Below, piece after piece: positions 1 through 8,753 of a stretch of DNA of 64,000 nucleotides. The notes under the pieces were generated by a model that ran no database searches, had not been told where the DNA came from, and saw only the letters and a list, made by a program, of their open reading frames with translations. Position numbers and translations under genes: made by a program. Position 1 is the first letter of the stretch; the number at the start of each line of letters is the position of its first letter. This DNA is from Opitutaceae bacterium EW11 (GTDB taxonomy: Bacteria > Verrucomicrobiota > Verrucomicrobiia > Opitutales > Opitutaceae). The DNA is taken from positions 62,001 through 126,000 of the forward strand of contig QAYY01000015.1 of NCBI GenBank assembly GCA_003054665.1, read 5' to 3'.

Positions 1-1094
1 CGGGCCGCGGCGATCTTGCCCTCTGTGCCGCGGTCGCCAAAGCCGCCGGGTACGAGGATGCCGTCGAGGTTCTTCAGCACCGCGAGGCCGTTCTTTTTCT
101 CCAAGTCCTCCGCATCGATGCGCACGATGTTGACCTTGCAGTTGTTCGCGATGCCCGCGTGGGTGACCGACTCGTAGACGGATTTGTAGGCGTCCTGGAG
201 CTCGATGTATTTGCCGACCACGCCGATCGTGACTTCGTGAGCCGGATTCTGGATACGGGTGACGATCTCTTCCCAGATATTCTTTTTCGGCAGCGGATTC
301 TGCAGGCCGAAAAGATCGATCACCAACTGGTCCATGCCCTCCTTCTGCAGGGCGACCGGCAATTCGTAGATCGACGACACGTCGCGACACTCGATGACGG
401 CCTTCACCGGCACGTTGCAGAACATCGAGAGCTTGTCGCGAAGGCCAGGATCGAGCGGATGGTCGCAGCGGCAAACGAGGATGTGCGGCTGGATTCCGAT
501 CTCGCGGAGCTTCGCGACCGACTGCTGCGTGGGCTTGGTCTTGAGCTCGCCGGCCGCCGCAAGGAACGGGACCAGCGTCACGTGGATGAAAATCACGTCC
601 TTCGGGCCGACTTCCAAAGCGAACTGGCGCATCGCCTCGAGGAACGGCAAGCCCTCGATGTCACCGGTCGTGCCGCCGATCTCGGTAATCAGGACATCGA
701 CGTCCTTCGCCGCCTGGTAAATGCGCTCCTTGATCTCGTTCGTGACGTGCGGAATCACCTGCACCGTCTTCCCGAGAAACGCGCCGCGGCGCTCTTTCTG
801 GATCACGCTCTCGTACACTTGACCGGAGGTCAGGTTGTTGAGCCGCGACAGCTTGCCGCTGGTAAACCGCTCATAGTGCCCCAGGTCCAGGTCGGTCTCG
901 GCGCCGTCCTCCAGCACGTACACTTCGCCATGCTGGAAAGGGCTCATCGTGCCCGGATCCACGTTCAGGTACGGGTCGAATTTCTGGATGCGCACGGTCA
1001 GTCCGCGCATCTCCAGCAGCGCACCGAGCGCTGCCGCCGTGAGGCCTTTCCCCAGCGAAGAAACAACTCCGCCTGTGACGAAAATGTACTTCAT
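1..1094 (-). CDS. pyrG: CTP synthase, 5' part (runs off the window)
   Basis: CTP synthase makes CTP from UTP, ATP and glutamine, the last step of de novo pyrimidine nucleotide synthesis, in the cytoplasm. About 364 of the usual ~540 residues are inside the window. The start [17 protein letters not shown] with its P-loop, the [13 protein letters not shown] segment and the [12 protein letters not shown] motif define the synthetase domain (about residues 1-266). The last visible residues, [10 protein letters not shown], are the start of the glutamine amidotransferase domain; its catalytic cysteine lies beyond the window edge. ATG at 1094 gives the canonical N-terminus. No clear Shine-Dalgarno site precedes it. 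Confidence 0.97.
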   Translation of the reverse strand, partial: MKYIFVTGGVVSSLGKGLTAAALGALLEMRGLTVRIQKFDPYLNVDPGTMSPFQHGEVYVLEDGAETDLDLGHYERFTSGKLSRLNNLTSGQVYESVIQKERRGAFLGKTVQVIPHVTNEIKERIYQAAKDVDVLITEIGGTTGDIEGLPFLEAMRQFALEVGPKDVIFIHVTLVPFLAAAGELKTKPTQQSVAKLREIGIQPHILVCRCDHPLDPGLRDKLSMFCNVPVKAVIECRDVSSIYELPVALQKEGMDQLVIDLFGLQNPLPKKNIWEEIVTRIQNPAHEVTIGVVGKYIELQDAYKSVYESVTHAGIANNCKVNIVRIDAEDLEKKNGLAVLKNLDGILVPGGFGDRGTEGKIAAA

Positions 1095-1251
1095 CGGAAT
1101 GGGATATGAAGCGCCCGGAAACCATACAAGAAAAAGGTAGGCTCCACCGCGCGGCATAAGCGGCGCACGCACGATTCGGTAGGCCTGCAGAACCCGGCGG
1201 AGTACGCTCGCGCATGCCGATTTCGTGCGGGGCACCGACGCACCGGCGCGT

Positions 1252-1446
1252 CTACCCGACCAGATAAACGATCACGCCCAGCACAAAGCAGATCGCCGCG
1301 CCGACCAGCAGCCATTTCACCACCCAGGCGAAAAAGCGAAGGAGGAGCCACAGCAGCACGCCGCCCGCGATGACGACGCAACTCAGGACCAGCCATTCGG
1401 GATAGGCGGCCCATTGAGATCTCCAAAACTGCAGGAGCGACTCCAT
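1252..1446 (-). CDS. small membrane protein, unknown function
   Basis: A 64-residue protein with an amphipathic N-terminus ([11 protein letters not shown]) and two hydrophobic segments, about residues 18-36 and 42-63. They are separated by a short FFAWVVKW stretch, so it is probably a two-helix inner membrane protein. It lies on the same strand as pyrG, 157 bp upstream of it, and could share its transcript. I do not recognise a family. The reading frame is the only one here whose translation looks like a membrane protein; size and composition are the only support. Confidence 0.55.
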   Translation of the reverse strand: MESLLQFWRSQWAAYPEWLVLSCVVIAGGVLLWLLLRFFAWVVKWLLVGAAICFVLGVIVYLVG

Positions 1447-1534
1447 CTGCGGCAGGACACGTTACTTTGGCTTTTGCGCCGCGCAATTGCCCTTGCCGAC
1501 GCGGCGCTCGGTTGCGCAGCATCCCGCCTTTCCC

Positions 1535-1918
1535 ATGCATTCCAAGCCCCAAGTCCTTGTCTGGATCACCTGCGACGGCGTTCACATCGATCCGGGCACT
1601 GGAAAACACACGATTCTCGGCGTCTTCTCGAATATCCGTGCGCGTCAGTTTCCAGTCGTGCACCCATTCATGATCTGGTTCCTGACGATCAGCGACGTTC
1701 CGGCGGGGCAGCACAAAATCAAGATTTCGATGGGCCCCGAGCCGACCAATCTCACCGCGCTGATCGACCGGACCTTCGAGTCGCAGAGTCCTCTGCAGCG
1801 GATCAACCTGATCAACGAAATCCGCAACCTCAGCTTCGCGCAGCCCGGCGACTATTCCATCGTGATTGATGTCGACGACGAGCCGCTGCTTGCGACCAGT
1901 CTCACGGTCTCGAACTGA
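1535..1918 (+). CDS. DUF6941 family protein
   Basis: A 127-residue soluble protein of the DUF6941 type. These proteins open with a short strand followed by a 'D-x-x-TGKHTILGVF' motif, seen here at residues 10-31 (CDGVHIDPGTGKHTILGVFS, with IDPGTGKH the key part). They end with a 'FAQPGDYSIVIDVDDE' beta hairpin. No biochemical role is established for the family. ATG at 1535 (MHSKPQVLVW) was chosen over an in-frame start 48 bases upstream because family members begin a few residues before this strand. The gene diverges from the small membrane protein at 1252-1446. Confidence 0.75.
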   Translation: MHSKPQVLVWITCDGVHIDPGTGKHTILGVFSNIRARQFPVVHPFMIWFLTISDVPAGQHKIKISMGPEPTNLTALIDRTFESQSPLQRINLINEIRNLSFAQPGDYSIVIDVDDEPLLATSLTVSN

Positions 1919-1939
1919 GTCGGCGCGAACGCGCCGGAG

Positions 1940-2110
1940 AAGCTGGAAATTAGAAGTTGGAAGTTGGGGACGGGCACTCTGTTGTTGAAAACCACTCGTT
2001 CGCTGTCGACGGGCCCGCGCGCCGGCGGCGAGCCCTTTGACGTCCCGTATGCCCGGAACGCCGCCCGTCGCTTCCTCTTCCCAACTTCGAAATCCTAACT
2101 TCCAACCTTT
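1940..2110. repeat. imperfect inverted repeat of GAAGTTGGG-type words
   Basis: The gap between the DUF6941 gene and the PfkB gene has two purine-rich/pyrimidine-rich arms. The left arm (1943-1969) contains TTAGAAGTTGGAAGTTGGGG. The right arm (2079-2107) carries the complementary words CCCAACTTC (2080-2088) and CTAACTTCCAACC. GAAGTTGGG at 1960-1968 is an exact 9-bp inverted match to 2080-2088. The rest of each arm is a loose reiteration of the same word, unlike the GC-rich surroundings. It may belong to a dispersed intergenic repeat family. Confidence 0.45.
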
Positions 2111-2132
2111 CCGCGGCGCAGCCGCGGCTCCC

Positions 2133-3068
2133 ATGCCCAACGCGTCTTATTCCCGCAGTGCCAAGCCTTGTCTCGTCGTCGGCTCCGTCGCCATCGATCG
2201 CGTCGCCACGCCTACCGCGCAGAGCGACAATATCCTGGGAGGGGCGGCCAGCTACGCGTCGATCGCGGCGAGTTATTTCGCGCCGACGCGGCTCGTGGGT
2301 GCCGTGGGCGGGGATTTCCCGAAGCCTTTCCTGACGCGTCTCAAGAAGCACGGGATCGACACGACCGGCCTGCAGGTCGAAAAGGACGGCAAGACGTTCT
2401 TCTGGTCGGGTCGCTACCACGAAAACTTCGCCGGCCGCGATACGCTCGAGATCCAGCTCAACGTCTTCGAGAAGTTCTCGCCCACGCTGCCGGAAGCGTA
2501 TCGTGAGACTCCCTACGTGATGCTCGGCGCCATCCAGCCGTCGCTCCAGCATCACGTCGTCGACCAGCTGAAGTCGAAGCAGGCGTTCATCCTCGCCGAC
2601 ACCTTCGACCTCTGGATCAAAACGACGCGCGAGGATTTCGACCGCCTTCTCCCCCGGGTCGACCTGCTGGTCATCAACGAGGACGAATCGAAGCTCCTCA
2701 CCGGCGAAACCAGCTTGATCGTCGCGGGGCACAAGCTCCGCAAAATGGGTCCGCGCATCGTCGTCCTGAAGAAGGGCGAGCACGGGTCGCTCCTTTTCCA
2801 CCCCGACGGCTTTTTCGCCATCCCGGCGTATCCGGTCACCAAGTTCATCGACCCGACGGGCGCGGGCGACAGCTACGCCGGCGCGCTCATCGGCTACCTG
2901 GCCTCGGTGAACCGCACCGATTTCGCGGCCCTGAAAAAGGCCGTCGCCTACGCTACGGCGGTCGCCAGCCTCACCGTCGAGAGCTTCAGCGTGAACCGCC
3001 TCTCCGCCGGAGGCCGCAAGACGATCGACGCCCGCTACAAGGAACTGGAGCGCATCACGCGCTTCTGA
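2133..3068 (+). CDS. PfkB family sugar/nucleoside kinase
   Basis: A 311-residue ribokinase-like kinase, which would phosphorylate a sugar or nucleoside with ATP. A glycine pair (GG, 36-37) marks the substrate lid and NEDE (182-185) is the usual mid-motif. The anion-hole/catalytic signature DPTGAGDSYAG lies at 240-250 with Asp246 as the predicted base. Substrate cannot be assigned from sequence. ATG at 2133 is preferred to a start 96 bases upstream because the upstream codons translate the intergenic repeat. It converges on the lipoprotein gene with only 72 bp between them. Confidence 0.9.
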   Translation: MPNASYSRSAKPCLVVGSVAIDRVATPTAQSDNILGGAASYASIAASYFAPTRLVGAVGGDFPKPFLTRLKKHGIDTTGLQVEKDGKTFFWSGRYHENFAGRDTLEIQLNVFEKFSPTLPEAYRETPYVMLGAIQPSLQHHVVDQLKSKQAFILADTFDLWIKTTREDFDRLLPRVDLLVINEDESKLLTGETSLIVAGHKLRKMGPRIVVLKKGEHGSLLFHPDGFFAIPAYPVTKFIDPTGAGDSYAGALIGYLASVNRTDFAALKKAVAYATAVASLTVESFSVNRLSAGGRKTIDARYKELERITRF

Positions 3069-3140
3069 GCGGCGTTCCCGCTTCGACAACGACTCGCTTC
3101 CACGGCCGTCGCCCGGTCGCCGGCTGCGGAGCGAACGGGG

Positions 3141-3656
3141 CTATTGGTGGAACGAGGTTCTCTCCGTCAGCAGGGTCTTGGCCTCGACCACGATGCCCTC
3201 GAACAACAGCACTTGGATCTCTTCGCTGATCACGTGCTGCTCCTGTCCATACACGGGCTGCTTCACCATGCGCGACACGCCCGTGAGCGGATCGGTGTAG
3301 GGAACCTCTTCGATCCGGGTGACAACCTGTTTGACGATCGAGCCGGCGGGCCGGTTGTAAGTCCAGATTTCCGCTTTTCCAGACGGAGCCTCCATGGGCT
3401 TCACGGACTCCGGTGCGCCGTTCTTTTCGCGGAGTTGCTCCGCGGTCATACCGCGACCGACCTGAAACTTTGAACGGGTGACGACCACGTCCCGCCCTGC
3501 GCCGAGGATCGAACCCGCAGGCGCTCCGGACGCGGCAGTCTGCGACTTCGTCGGAGCGGCTTTTGCCGGCGCCGTCGCCGGCGCGGAACCGGAGTCAGGG
3601 GTGGCACAACCGCTCATGCCTAGAATCAGTCCGGGGAGGAAAAAGAGGTAACGCAT
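3141..3656 (-). CDS. BamE/SmpA-like outer membrane lipoprotein
   Basis: A 171-residue exported lipoprotein. Residues 1-17 form a signal peptide ending in a lipobox-like MSGC, with Cys17 as the acylation site. An Ala/Pro/Lys/Thr-rich linker follows (about 18-50). The folded part holds 'GMTAEQLREKNGAPESV' followed by a strand 'AEIWTYNRPAG', the arrangement of the small BamE-like (SmpA/OmlA) domain. Family proteins help assemble or anchor outer membrane components; a specific role here is inference. ATG at 3656 is chosen because the upstream part of the open frame overlaps the divergent YgaP-like gene and carries no signal peptide. Confidence 0.7.
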   Translation of the reverse strand: MRYLFFLPGLILGMSGCATPDSGSAPATAPAKAAPTKSQTAASGAPAGSILGAGRDVVVTRSKFQVGRGMTAEQLREKNGAPESVKPMEAPSGKAEIWTYNRPAGSIVKQVVTRIEEVPYTDPLTGVSRMVKQPVYGQEQHVISEEIQVLLFEGIVVEAKTLLTERTSFHQ

Positions 3657-3828
3657 CACATGCCTCAACACCGGCAGCCTCCGCACCCCTTCAGTTTTTC
3701 CCACGTTGTCCAAACCCTGCGAACGACGCTCCACGCGGAGGTCGGCGCCCGCCCCCAGCCGGTATCTGGTCGGGGCACCGATGGCGCCGAACGCGGGCGG
3801 TGAGTACGGTGGCGCAACCGCATCGACC

Positions 3829-4110
3829 ATGAACGTCACCGACACACTCACCTCTCCAACGCTCCCTCATCACTTCTTCCCGGAAGCGCCAGCCCCCAGA
3901 CAGAAGCGCCTGCTACCCTGCAACGTCGGGGGAATTGATCGAGCGGCGCGCGCTGGAGTCGCTGCTTTGGCGCTCGGCGTGGCCTTGAGCTCCCCCCGCG
4001 GACGAATGCGAACCATCGCCTGGATCGTCGCCGCGTCCGCGACGTTTACCGCGCTGACTCGATACTGCCCGGCCAACCAACTGCTCCACATCAACACCTG
4101 CCGAGGCTGA
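3829..4110 (+). CDS. YgaP-like (DUF2892) small membrane protein
   Basis: A 93-residue protein with the DUF2892 pattern: NVGGIDRAARAGVAALALGV, two transmembrane helices (about 36-56 and 63-80), then a 'TRYCPANQLLHINTC' end. The same module is the membrane part of YgaP, where it is joined to a rhodanese domain; no rhodanese domain is present here. The terminal Cys-Pro and Cys residues are the family hallmark. Its function is not known. An N-terminal tail of about 28 residues rich in Pro and Thr is unusual, and a start nearer CNVGG cannot be excluded. It is divergent from the lipoprotein gene. Confidence 0.72.
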   Translation: MNVTDTLTSPTLPHHFFPEAPAPRQKRLLPCNVGGIDRAARAGVAALALGVALSSPRGRMRTIAWIVAASATFTALTRYCPANQLLHINTCRG

Positions 4111-4330
4111 CGATTTCACGCGGCGGAGGCCCGGCGCGTTCTGTCGAAACCTCGGCGCGGCCGATAGCCGGAGCCCGCACATGCTGTCGCCGATGGAACG
4201 CGCGCTCGTAAAAACACCGCAGCAGACGACGGAATAATCCCCGTTTGCGCTCCGCCTCGCATTTCTAACTTATTTCTACACAGAACCTATTGCGCCGCCG
4301 TCAAGATTCCCCCAGGAAGATGACACGCAT

Positions 4331-5374
4331 ATGACTAAAAAAGGCGTCTTTCTTGGTACCGACAGCGGAGCTACTACATCGAAAACGGGAGGTGTCTGGG
4401 CAGACGGCTCAATCATCTCGACGAAGCTCCGCCAGAGTTCGACCAACACGCAGCAGGGAACGGCGGCTGTGGTGAAAGGCTGGACCGAAGGCGTATTGGG
4501 GTTCCTGGCCGAAAACAGCCTTTCGTGGGAGCAAGTGCAGGGCGTCGGCCTCGCGATTCCGGGGCCTTACGAGCGCTACGGAGTGCTGGGCGTCGCGGCG
4601 AACCTGCCGAAGAGTTTTGCCGGTTGGGATTTTTATACCGAATACGCGAATGCGCTCGCGGCGGCCGCCGGTCGGCCGATCCCCCTCGTCGTCGGCAATG
4701 ACGGCAACTACGGCGGCGTCGGCGAAGCCCACCGCGTCCGCGGCGGCCAGAAAGCCTCCGTCCTGATGTTGGCTCCGGGCTCGGGGCTCGGCACCGCGTA
4801 CATCGACGCCAACGGCATGCCGCTCGACGGCGACACCCTCTCCGGCATGGAAGCCGGCCATATGCCCGCCCCGCTCCAGTTGCTCGGCGTGCGGCCGTAT
4901 CCATGCGGTTGTGGCCGCACCTGGGGCTGCGTCGAAGCGTACACCACGATTTCCGGCCTGCCTTATCTTCTCGAGGATATCCTCAAGAAGTACCCGGACC
5001 ACGAGTTGAACCACTCGACGCTGTCGTCGAAGGAGAAAGTCCTCTCGCTCCGAGGTCGCGCGCAGAAAGGCGATGCGCTCGCCATCGAGATCTTCGATTT
5101 CCAGGCAAAGGCGCTCGGTATCCACGCGGCGAATCTCGTCATGGCCCTCGACACGGAATTCGTCGTCATCGGCGGCGGGTTGATGGACCCGGAAGCCACC
5201 ACGCCCGAGTTCCGGGAGCGTTACCTGAGAATCCTGCGCGAATCGGCTCTGCCCTATCTCTGGCCGGTCCAGCGCGGTCGCGTCCGCTTCGTCCCCGCCA
5301 CGCTCGGCGACATGTCGCAGGCGATCGGCGCCGCGCTCGTGGCGCTCTACACCTCCAAGCTCAAGTCGAGCTGA
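4331..5374 (+). CDS. ROK family sugar kinase
   Basis: A 347-residue cytoplasmic kinase of the ROK (repressor-ORF-kinase) family, likely a glucokinase or related hexose kinase. The N-terminal phosphate loop is FLGTDSGATTSK (7-18), the catalytic Asp is in GND (122-124), and the zinc site is EAGH (174-177) plus C-G-C-G-x4-C (192-200). There is no N-terminal helix-turn-helix, so it is a kinase rather than a repressor. AGGAAG lies 11 bases before the ATG. The upstream gap (4111-4330) contains an AT-rich island at about 4258-4295 that is the likely promoter area, though I see no clear -35/-10 pair. Confidence 0.92.
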   Translation: MTKKGVFLGTDSGATTSKTGGVWADGSIISTKLRQSSTNTQQGTAAVVKGWTEGVLGFLAENSLSWEQVQGVGLAIPGPYERYGVLGVAANLPKSFAGWDFYTEYANALAAAAGRPIPLVVGNDGNYGGVGEAHRVRGGQKASVLMLAPGSGLGTAYIDANGMPLDGDTLSGMEAGHMPAPLQLLGVRPYPCGCGRTWGCVEAYTTISGLPYLLEDILKKYPDHELNHSTLSSKEKVLSLRGRAQKGDALAIEIFDFQAKALGIHAANLVMALDTEFVVIGGGLMDPEATTPEFRERYLRILRESALPYLWPVQRGRVRFVPATLGDMSQAIGAALVALYTSKLKSS

Positions 5375-5469
5375 AGCCGGGACCGCCCGCCGTCGCGAAA
5401 CTCGCGCCCGGCAGGTCCCCTCGACAAAAAGCGCCGGTCGGGCATCGCGCCGCCGGCGCATTTGCTGTA

Positions 5470-5488
5470 GCGGCTCCGTCGAAGCCGC
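5470..5488. repeat. small palindrome upstream of rhomboid gene
   Basis: GCGGCT (5470-5475) and AGCCGC (5483-5488) form a perfect 6-bp inverted repeat around a 7-base loop. It sits 20 bases before the rhomboid start codon, after the stop of the ROK gene. No T-run follows, so it is not a standard terminator. It could be a copy of a short dispersed palindrome or a translation-control hairpin. Confidence 0.35.
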
Positions 5489-5507
5489 GCATGATTGAGG
5501 CGGTAAC

Positions 5508-6341
5508 ATGCCCGAGCCCGCTTTCGCTCCCACTCCCGAACCGCCCCCGGAGGAGTTTGCCCTCGCGGGAGTGTATTCAAGCGAGCGTGACGGAGCGCTC
5601 CACGGTCTGGTCGTGCTGGCGATGGGACTTCCCTACTGGCTCGAGTTTTCCGAGTCCGGCTGGAAGCTGCTGGTCGAGGCGCGCTACGCGACTGCCGTCG
5701 GGCAGCAGCTCGCCCTCTTCGACCGCGAGAGCGTCGGGTGGCCGCCGCTTCCGCCGGCAGACTCCGAAGCAGTTGCACACCGGCCGGTGCTGGGACCGTT
5801 GCTTTGGTGTTTGTGCCTGATCGGGATCTACCAGCTCCAGCTTCGCTCCTCTGCGGCGATCGAATCGCTCGGCCTGCTCGACGCCCGGCGCGTTTTCGAA
5901 CACGGCGAAATCTGGCGGCCGTTCACCGCGCTTTTCCTGCACGCAGACATCGCCCATCTCACCGGCAATCTCGTCTGCGGGTTCTTCGTCCTCTCCTCCG
6001 TGCAGGCTGCGTTCGGACGGGCGCGAGGCTGGCTGTTCTTCTTCGCCGCGGCGACGGCCGGGAACTTCCTTGTGGCCGCCAGCTCGCTGTTTGCCTCGCA
6101 CCGATCCCTGGGAGCTTCCACGGCTGTTTTCGGAGGGCTCGGATTGCTGACGGGGCGGGCTGTCCGTTCAGCGCTCGGCTCAGTCGTCTCGGGACGCTGG
6201 CGGCCGGTGGCTCTTCCGCTCGGGGCCGGCGCAACGCTGCTCGGACTCTTCGGCGCCGGTGAACCGCAGACGGACGTTCTGGCCCACGCCGCCGGTTTCC
6301 TCTGCGGTGTGCTGCTCGGCCTCGCCGCCCGCAACCCTTAG
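5508..6341 (+). CDS. rhomboid family intramembrane serine protease
   Basis: A 277-residue polytopic protease expected to cleave transmembrane substrates inside the inner membrane. A soluble N-terminal region of about 95 residues precedes the membrane core. The core has the loop motif HADIAHLTGN (145-154), the serine nucleophile in GAST (202-205, Ser204) and the partner histidine in DVLAHAAGF (His260). Both catalytic residues are present, so an active enzyme is expected. The long acidic N-terminus resembles the cytosolic domain of other bacterial rhomboids; its role is unknown. Confidence 0.9.
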   Translation: MPEPAFAPTPEPPPEEFALAGVYSSERDGALHGLVVLAMGLPYWLEFSESGWKLLVEARYATAVGQQLALFDRESVGWPPLPPADSEAVAHRPVLGPLLWCLCLIGIYQLQLRSSAAIESLGLLDARRVFEHGEIWRPFTALFLHADIAHLTGNLVCGFFVLSSVQAAFGRARGWLFFFAAATAGNFLVAASSLFASHRSLGASTAVFGGLGLLTGRAVRSALGSVVSGRWRPVALPLGAGATLLGLFGAGEPQTDVLAHAAGFLCGVLLGLAARNP

Positions 6342-6443
6342 CGAGCGAAACGGTTAAGCTCACCGACGCGGCTCCCCTAATGGTTGCGCGCGTTTTCGTC
6401 GTGCGGCACCGGACGCGGGTGGCAAGATGGCCGGCTTTACACG

Positions 6444-7655
6444 ATGCACCGCCTCGTCGAGCGCTGCCGCCCTCTCTTCCAGAACCCGAGCTTTCGGGTG
6501 ATCTTCCTGCTGAACGTCCTTCTCGGGCTCGGCTACTCGTTCATCACGCCGTTCTTTTCGATGTTCGGCACCCTGGAGGTGAAGATGAACCCGATGCTGT
6601 TCGGGGTCTTCATGACGTCGCTCGCGATCGGCGGAGTGTTTTTCGGGACCGTCCTGGCGCACTACTCCGACCTCCGGTACAGCCGTCGGTCGATGCTGAT
6701 CCTGGGAAGCGTGGCCGGGGCGGCGGGATACGTGAGTTTCGCCTTCATCCGGGATTTCACGCCGTTGATTCTGATCGGCACGCTCGTCCTCGGCGTTTCG
6801 TCGATCACGTTCTCGCAGGTCTTCGCCCTGGCCCGGGAGTGGCTGGGGCGCTCCGGCATTCCGAAGACGGAAACGGCGTTCTACATGAACGCGTTTCGGA
6901 TGTTTTTCGCGCTCGCCTGGACCGTCGGGCCGGCGGTCGCGTCGTGGATCATGGTCGCGTATTCATACCGTGGACTCTTCTTCGGTGCGGCCACCTGCTT
7001 CTTGGCGCTGCTCGCCGTCGTCCTTCGCTTTGTGCCGGCAAACACCCCCGCCGGCGCAGGCTCCGCCACGTCGGTCAACTCGTCGCTCAGGAACGTGCTG
7101 CGCCGGTTCGACGTGCTCGCGCACTTCATCGGCTTCGTCCTCGTCTTCGCGTCGGGAACCATCGGCATGATGAACCTCCCGTTGATGGTGCTGAAAACGC
7201 TCGGGGGAACGGAGAGGCACGTTGGCGTCGTGTATTCGGTCGCGCCGGTCTTCGAACTGCCGTTCATGCTCTATTTCGGGATGCTGGCGACGAAGGTCGA
7301 CCCGGCTAAGATCATCCGGGTCGGGGTGCTCATCGCCATCGTCTACTACGCGCTCCTCACTCTCGTGCAGGCGCCTTGGCACGTGTATCCGCTGCAAATC
7401 CTGTCCGCCGCAACGGTCGCGGTCACGTCGGGCGTGGCGATCACCTATTTTCAGAACTACCTGCCGCACCACCCCGGCACTGCGACCAATCTGTACGCCA
7501 CGGCCCAGCGCATCGGCTCGACCGTCGGGTACCTGCTGTTCGGAACCCTCGACTGGCGCTTCGGCCATCGCGCCGTGTTCGTCGCTTGCGCGCTCTTCAC
7601 CACGATCAGTCTCGGTCTCGTTTTCGTGCCGTCGAAACCGGACACGGAGGGCTGA
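6444..7655 (+). CDS. MFS transporter, sugar-efflux (SET)-like
   Basis: A 403-residue major facilitator with about twelve hydrophobic segments. It begins with a helix containing FLLNVLLGLGYSFITPFFSMF and has the loop-2 segment LAHYSDLRYSRRS, as in SetA-like sugar efflux transporters. The last part (FQNYLPHHPGTATNLYATAQRIGS) matches the family pattern in which a conserved 'PG.A..LY' precedes helix 11. Substrate is inferred from family only. ATG at 6444 gives a start a few residues before the first helix. It converges on sigZ: the two stop codons are separated by one base. Confidence 0.85.
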   Translation: MHRLVERCRPLFQNPSFRVIFLLNVLLGLGYSFITPFFSMFGTLEVKMNPMLFGVFMTSLAIGGVFFGTVLAHYSDLRYSRRSMLILGSVAGAAGYVSFAFIRDFTPLILIGTLVLGVSSITFSQVFALAREWLGRSGIPKTETAFYMNAFRMFFALAWTVGPAVASWIMVAYSYRGLFFGAATCFLALLAVVLRFVPANTPAGAGSATSVNSSLRNVLRRFDVLAHFIGFVLVFASGTIGMMNLPLMVLKTLGGTERHVGVVYSVAPVFELPFMLYFGMLATKVDPAKIIRVGVLIAIVYYALLTLVQAPWHVYPLQILSAATVAVTSGVAITYFQNYLPHHPGTATNLYATAQRIGSTVGYLLFGTLDWRFGHRAVFVACALFTTISLGLVFVPSKPDTEG

Positions 7656-7656
7656 G

Positions 7657-8250
7657 TCAGTCGCAATCGCAGGCGCAGTCGGAAGCGTCCGGCTTGGCGG
7701 GCTCGGACCGGCGCGGAGTCATGTCGATCACCCGGCCGCGGCGATCGAGTTCGAACCGGCAGCAGGCATCCAGCTCCTGCCGGAGAAGCAAACGGGCCCG
7801 GCGCACCCGGCTCTTCGCGGCGGTGAGAGAAATATCCGCGGCGTCGGCGATCTCCTGAATCGGCTGCCCCTGAAACTCGTGGCGGATCAGCGCGTCGCGA
7901 TAAAGCGGCGGCAAGGCGTCGATAAAACGACGCAACGACGAGGTGAGGTCCACTTCGTCGCGGCCCAGCGGATCGGCGGCTTCGCTGTCCGGGTCCCATT
8001 CGAGCGGAAGCCGGCGCGTTCGGTAGTGGTCGATGACGGTGTTGCGAGCGATGCGGTACACCCAGCCCTGCAGCTTTGCGGGATCGCGCAACGTCGGCAG
8101 CTGGCGCTGCACCCGAAGGAAAACCTCCTGGAGCAGATCGTCCGCGTCGGACGGCGTGCGCGTCCGTTTCTGGAGAAAGCCCCGAAGCGGCTCGGAAAAC
8201 TCCCGCCAAAGCGCCTCCACGGCGTGGATCCTTTCCGTGTGGGAAACCAT
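7657..8250 (-). CDS. sigZ: SigZ-type ECF RNA polymerase sigma factor
   Basis: A 197-residue group 4 sigma factor. Region 2 contains 'SDADDLLQEVFLRV' and 'KLQGWVYRIARNTVIDHYR', the SigZ pattern. Region 4 contains 'LPPLYRDALIRHEFQGQPIQEIADAADISLTAAKSRVRRAR', a helix-turn-helix. The tail ends CACDCD, so it has a cysteine/aspartate-rich end that could bind a metal(loid). It is the last gene of an arsM-GNAT-sigZ operon, starting two bases after the GNAT stop codon. ATG at 8250 is the start that gives the normal sigma N-terminus (MVSHTERIHAVEALW). No anti-sigma gene is adjacent. Confidence 0.9.
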   Translation of the reverse strand: MVSHTERIHAVEALWREFSEPLRGFLQKRTRTPSDADDLLQEVFLRVQRQLPTLRDPAKLQGWVYRIARNTVIDHYRTRRLPLEWDPDSEAADPLGRDEVDLTSSLRRFIDALPPLYRDALIRHEFQGQPIQEIADAADISLTAAKSRVRRARLLLRQELDACCRFELDRRGRVIDMTPRRSEPAKPDASDCACDCD

Positions 8251-8252
8251 GG

Positions 8253-8732
8253 TCACCCGCTTTCGGATACGTTTCCCGCCGCCGGAAGATCGACGCCCAT
8301 GACGCCGGCGCTGAAACCCTCCCAGCCGACGCGCCTCCAGAACGCCGCGCCGCCGTCGTTGTCCGCGGCGACGAGGATGAGAGCGCGCTGGATGCCGTGG
8401 CGGCGGATCTCCGCGAGGCTCCGCTCCACCAGTTCGCGGCCGATCCCGGCCCCGCGCACCTCGGGTGAGACCGCGAGGTGGTAGAGGTATCCACGGCGGC
8501 CGTCGTGGCCGCCCAGCACGGCGCCCACGAGGCGTTCGCCGGAAAACGCCGCAAAGCTCATCGCGGGATTCCTTTCCAGGTAGGCGACGAGGTCGGATTC
8601 GCCGTCGCCCTCGCTGAGTTCGACCCCTTCGGCTTGGGACCAAAGCCGGCGGGCGGCCGGCAAATCGGCCGCGGCGAGAGCGCGGTAGTGGACTTTTACG
8701 GACACGGGACGAGACAGCGAGGAGGTCTTCAC
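8253..8732 (-). CDS. GNAT family N-acetyltransferase
   Basis: A 159-residue acetyltransferase of the GNAT fold, using acetyl-CoA. The pyrophosphate-binding segment is LAVSPEVRGAGIGRELVERSL (motif A, R/Q-x-x-G-x-G/A seen as RGAGIG). It is followed by 'ALILVAADNDGGAAFWRRVGWEG', the usual motif B. Substrate is unknown. It lies between arsM (21 bp upstream) and sigZ (2 bp downstream). The context hints at metalloid or xenobiotic resistance, but acetylation of a small molecule or of a protein cannot be told apart. Confidence 0.85.
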   Translation of the reverse strand: MKTSSLSRPVSVKVHYRALAAADLPAARRLWSQAEGVELSEGDGESDLVAYLERNPAMSFAAFSGERLVGAVLGGHDGRRGYLYHLAVSPEVRGAGIGRELVERSLAEIRRHGIQRALILVAADNDGGAAFWRRVGWEGFSAGVMGVDLPAAGNVSESG

Positions 8733-8753
8733 GGCGGAATGCTCGTAGGCGGT

